Positions 63,376 through 64,000 of a stretch of DNA of 64,000 nt are shown here, piece by piece. The DNA comes from Deltaproteobacteria bacterium. Its GTDB lineage: Bacteria; Myxococcota_C; UBA6777. Position 1 is the stretch's first letter. Each line of letters opens with the position of its first letter. The stretch lies in assembly GCA_002731275.1 (NCBI GenBank), contig PCBK01000035.1, forward strand, positions 1 through 64,000, read 5' to 3'. The position numbers and the translations under genes were made by a program. Below the pieces are notes generated by a model. The model saw only the letters and a program-made list of their open reading frames with translations, was not told where the DNA came from and searched no databases.

Positions 63376-64000
63376 CTAGAATACTCGCAGTCCGACACTG
63401 ACGAGTAAACGCATCGGTTGCCCTGCCGTGTAATGAAGTAAGGGCAATTGTTGTGTGCGGTTGGATGGATCAAATGCCGAACTGTAGACAAATTGTCCAT
63501 CCTTCCACTGTTGGTTGAGTAGATTGTTGATGTCGATTCGTACGAAGACAGGCCCAATATCGACCCTCGTGACAAACTGCAATTGCACGATCGTGTCCGA
63601 CTCCAGACCAAAAGGCAGCGGTCTTGGGCCGATCACATTCCCCCGTATACTGGACATGACCGCCCAAAAACGGTCGCGACTTTGCCAGCGATAGACGAGT
63701 CCACCTCTCACGAGCAGTCGGGTCGAGTAGGGAACAGGGCTGTTATCTTTGACGAGGCGTCCATCGCTGTACGTCACGGAAGCGTCGAGCCACAGACCCT
63801 TTACAAAGAGTTTGAGGCGTAGATTGAGCTCACCACCAAGACGAAGCCCTGCGCCCGTGTAAATGTTGGTCGCGGAGGCGTGGTCAAATACCAGTTCTTG
63901 GGCTGTATAGACACCGAACAACGACAGCGACGTGTAGAGCCTATTTTTGAGCACAAAGCGCGCTCCTAGCTCTGCGTGATGGGCTTCTTGTAGAGGGAAC
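63376..64000 (-). CDS. TonB-dependent outer-membrane receptor (C-terminal part; 5' end outside the window)
   Basis: The frame is open from base 63999 to the stop at 63376, giving 207 residues that end in Phe, the outer-membrane beta-barrel signal. It shows barrel strands of TonB-receptor type: EAHHAELGARFVLKNR, YTSLSLFGVYTAQELV, RLGGELNLRLKLFVKGLWLD, VRGGLVYRWQSRDR and IDINNLLNQQWKDG. The plug domain and TonB box lie beyond the window. It probably imports a siderophore or metal complex; substrate unknown. Confidence 0.8.
   Translation of the reverse strand, partial: FPLQEAHHAELGARFVLKNRLYTSLSLFGVYTAQELVFDHASATNIYTGAGLRLGGELNLRLKLFVKGLWLDASVTYSDGRLVKDNSPVPYSTRLLVRGGLVYRWQSRDRFWAVMSSIRGNVIGPRPLPFGLESDTIVQLQFVTRVDIGPVFVRIDINNLLNQQWKDGQFVYSSAFDPSNRTQQLPLLHYTAGQPMRLLVSVGLRVF

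Noticed and set aside
1-64000. tRNA, rRNA, CRISPR arrays, insertion sequences, phage genes
   Set aside because: None recognised by eye on either strand; no transposase or integrase motifs and no regular spaced repeats.

Overview
The window looks like chromosomal DNA from a Gram-negative, Myxococcota/Bradymonadota-like (former deltaproteobacterial) organism of roughly 50-55% GC. This rests on two proteins with MYXO-CTERM-like C-terminal tails, a MopE-type Cys-rich lipoprotein, a Hanks-type kinase, WD40 and HEAT proteins, many lipoproteins, and a fused CcoN-CcoO oxidase subunit. The taxonomy is inferred from gene content only. I saw no tRNA, rRNA, CRISPR array or insertion sequence.

Bases 1-20,300 form an oxygen/redox module. 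A four-gene two-component operon (two sensor kinases, a stand-alone receiver, a sigma54 activator) is followed by an Fnr with all four cluster cysteines, four universal-stress-protein genes, a complete cbb3 oxidase gene set (ccoNO-ccoQ-ccoP, then ccoG-ccoH-DsbD_2/SafE-like-ccoI-ccoS) and a tandem pair of CBS-domain proteins. Six Fnr-type boxes (TTGAT-N4-ATCAA or one mismatch) flank fnr itself, the stress-protein genes and one locus at about 23.03 kb. That last box faces a probable promoter and a roughly 120-nt transcript ending in a strong intrinsic terminator, so it is a candidate Fnr-controlled small RNA. A second palindrome family (TGTCACA-N4-TGTGACA) occurs three times upstream of fnr and once, imperfectly, upstream of a persulfide dioxygenase-like gene.

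Bases 20,300-40,100 hold mostly envelope and secreted proteins: Cys-rich lipoproteins, a CocE-like protein whose catalytic triad appears lost, a MopE-like Notch-type repeat protein, a caspase-fold/PDZ/thioredoxin fusion lipoprotein, a Ser/Thr kinase, a c-type cytochrome with a suspicious frame break in its signal peptide, a CAP-domain protein, a VWC/Kazal-like protein, a protein with four tandem Cys-rich modules, and an ECF sigma factor with a basic-tailed anti-sigma-like partner and a HEAT lipoprotein.

Bases 40,100-45,600 (minus strand) pair an EctB-type diaminobutyrate aminotransferase with a large adenylation-carrier-membrane enzyme of the epsilon-polylysine-synthetase (Pls) type. No ectA or ectC is present, so diaminobutyrate may feed a poly-amino-acid or amide product. 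This is the most interesting metabolic locus here.

Bases 45,900-64,000 contain a persulfide dioxygenase-like enzyme, a trypsin-like protease translationally coupled to a lipoprotein with about 28 WD40 blades, an XRE regulator plus basic membrane protein divergent from a HEAT protein across an 18-bp perfect palindrome, an O-antigen-ligase-like protein with TPRs, a 919-residue HEAT protein, and a lipoprotein next to a TonB-dependent receptor that runs off the window end.
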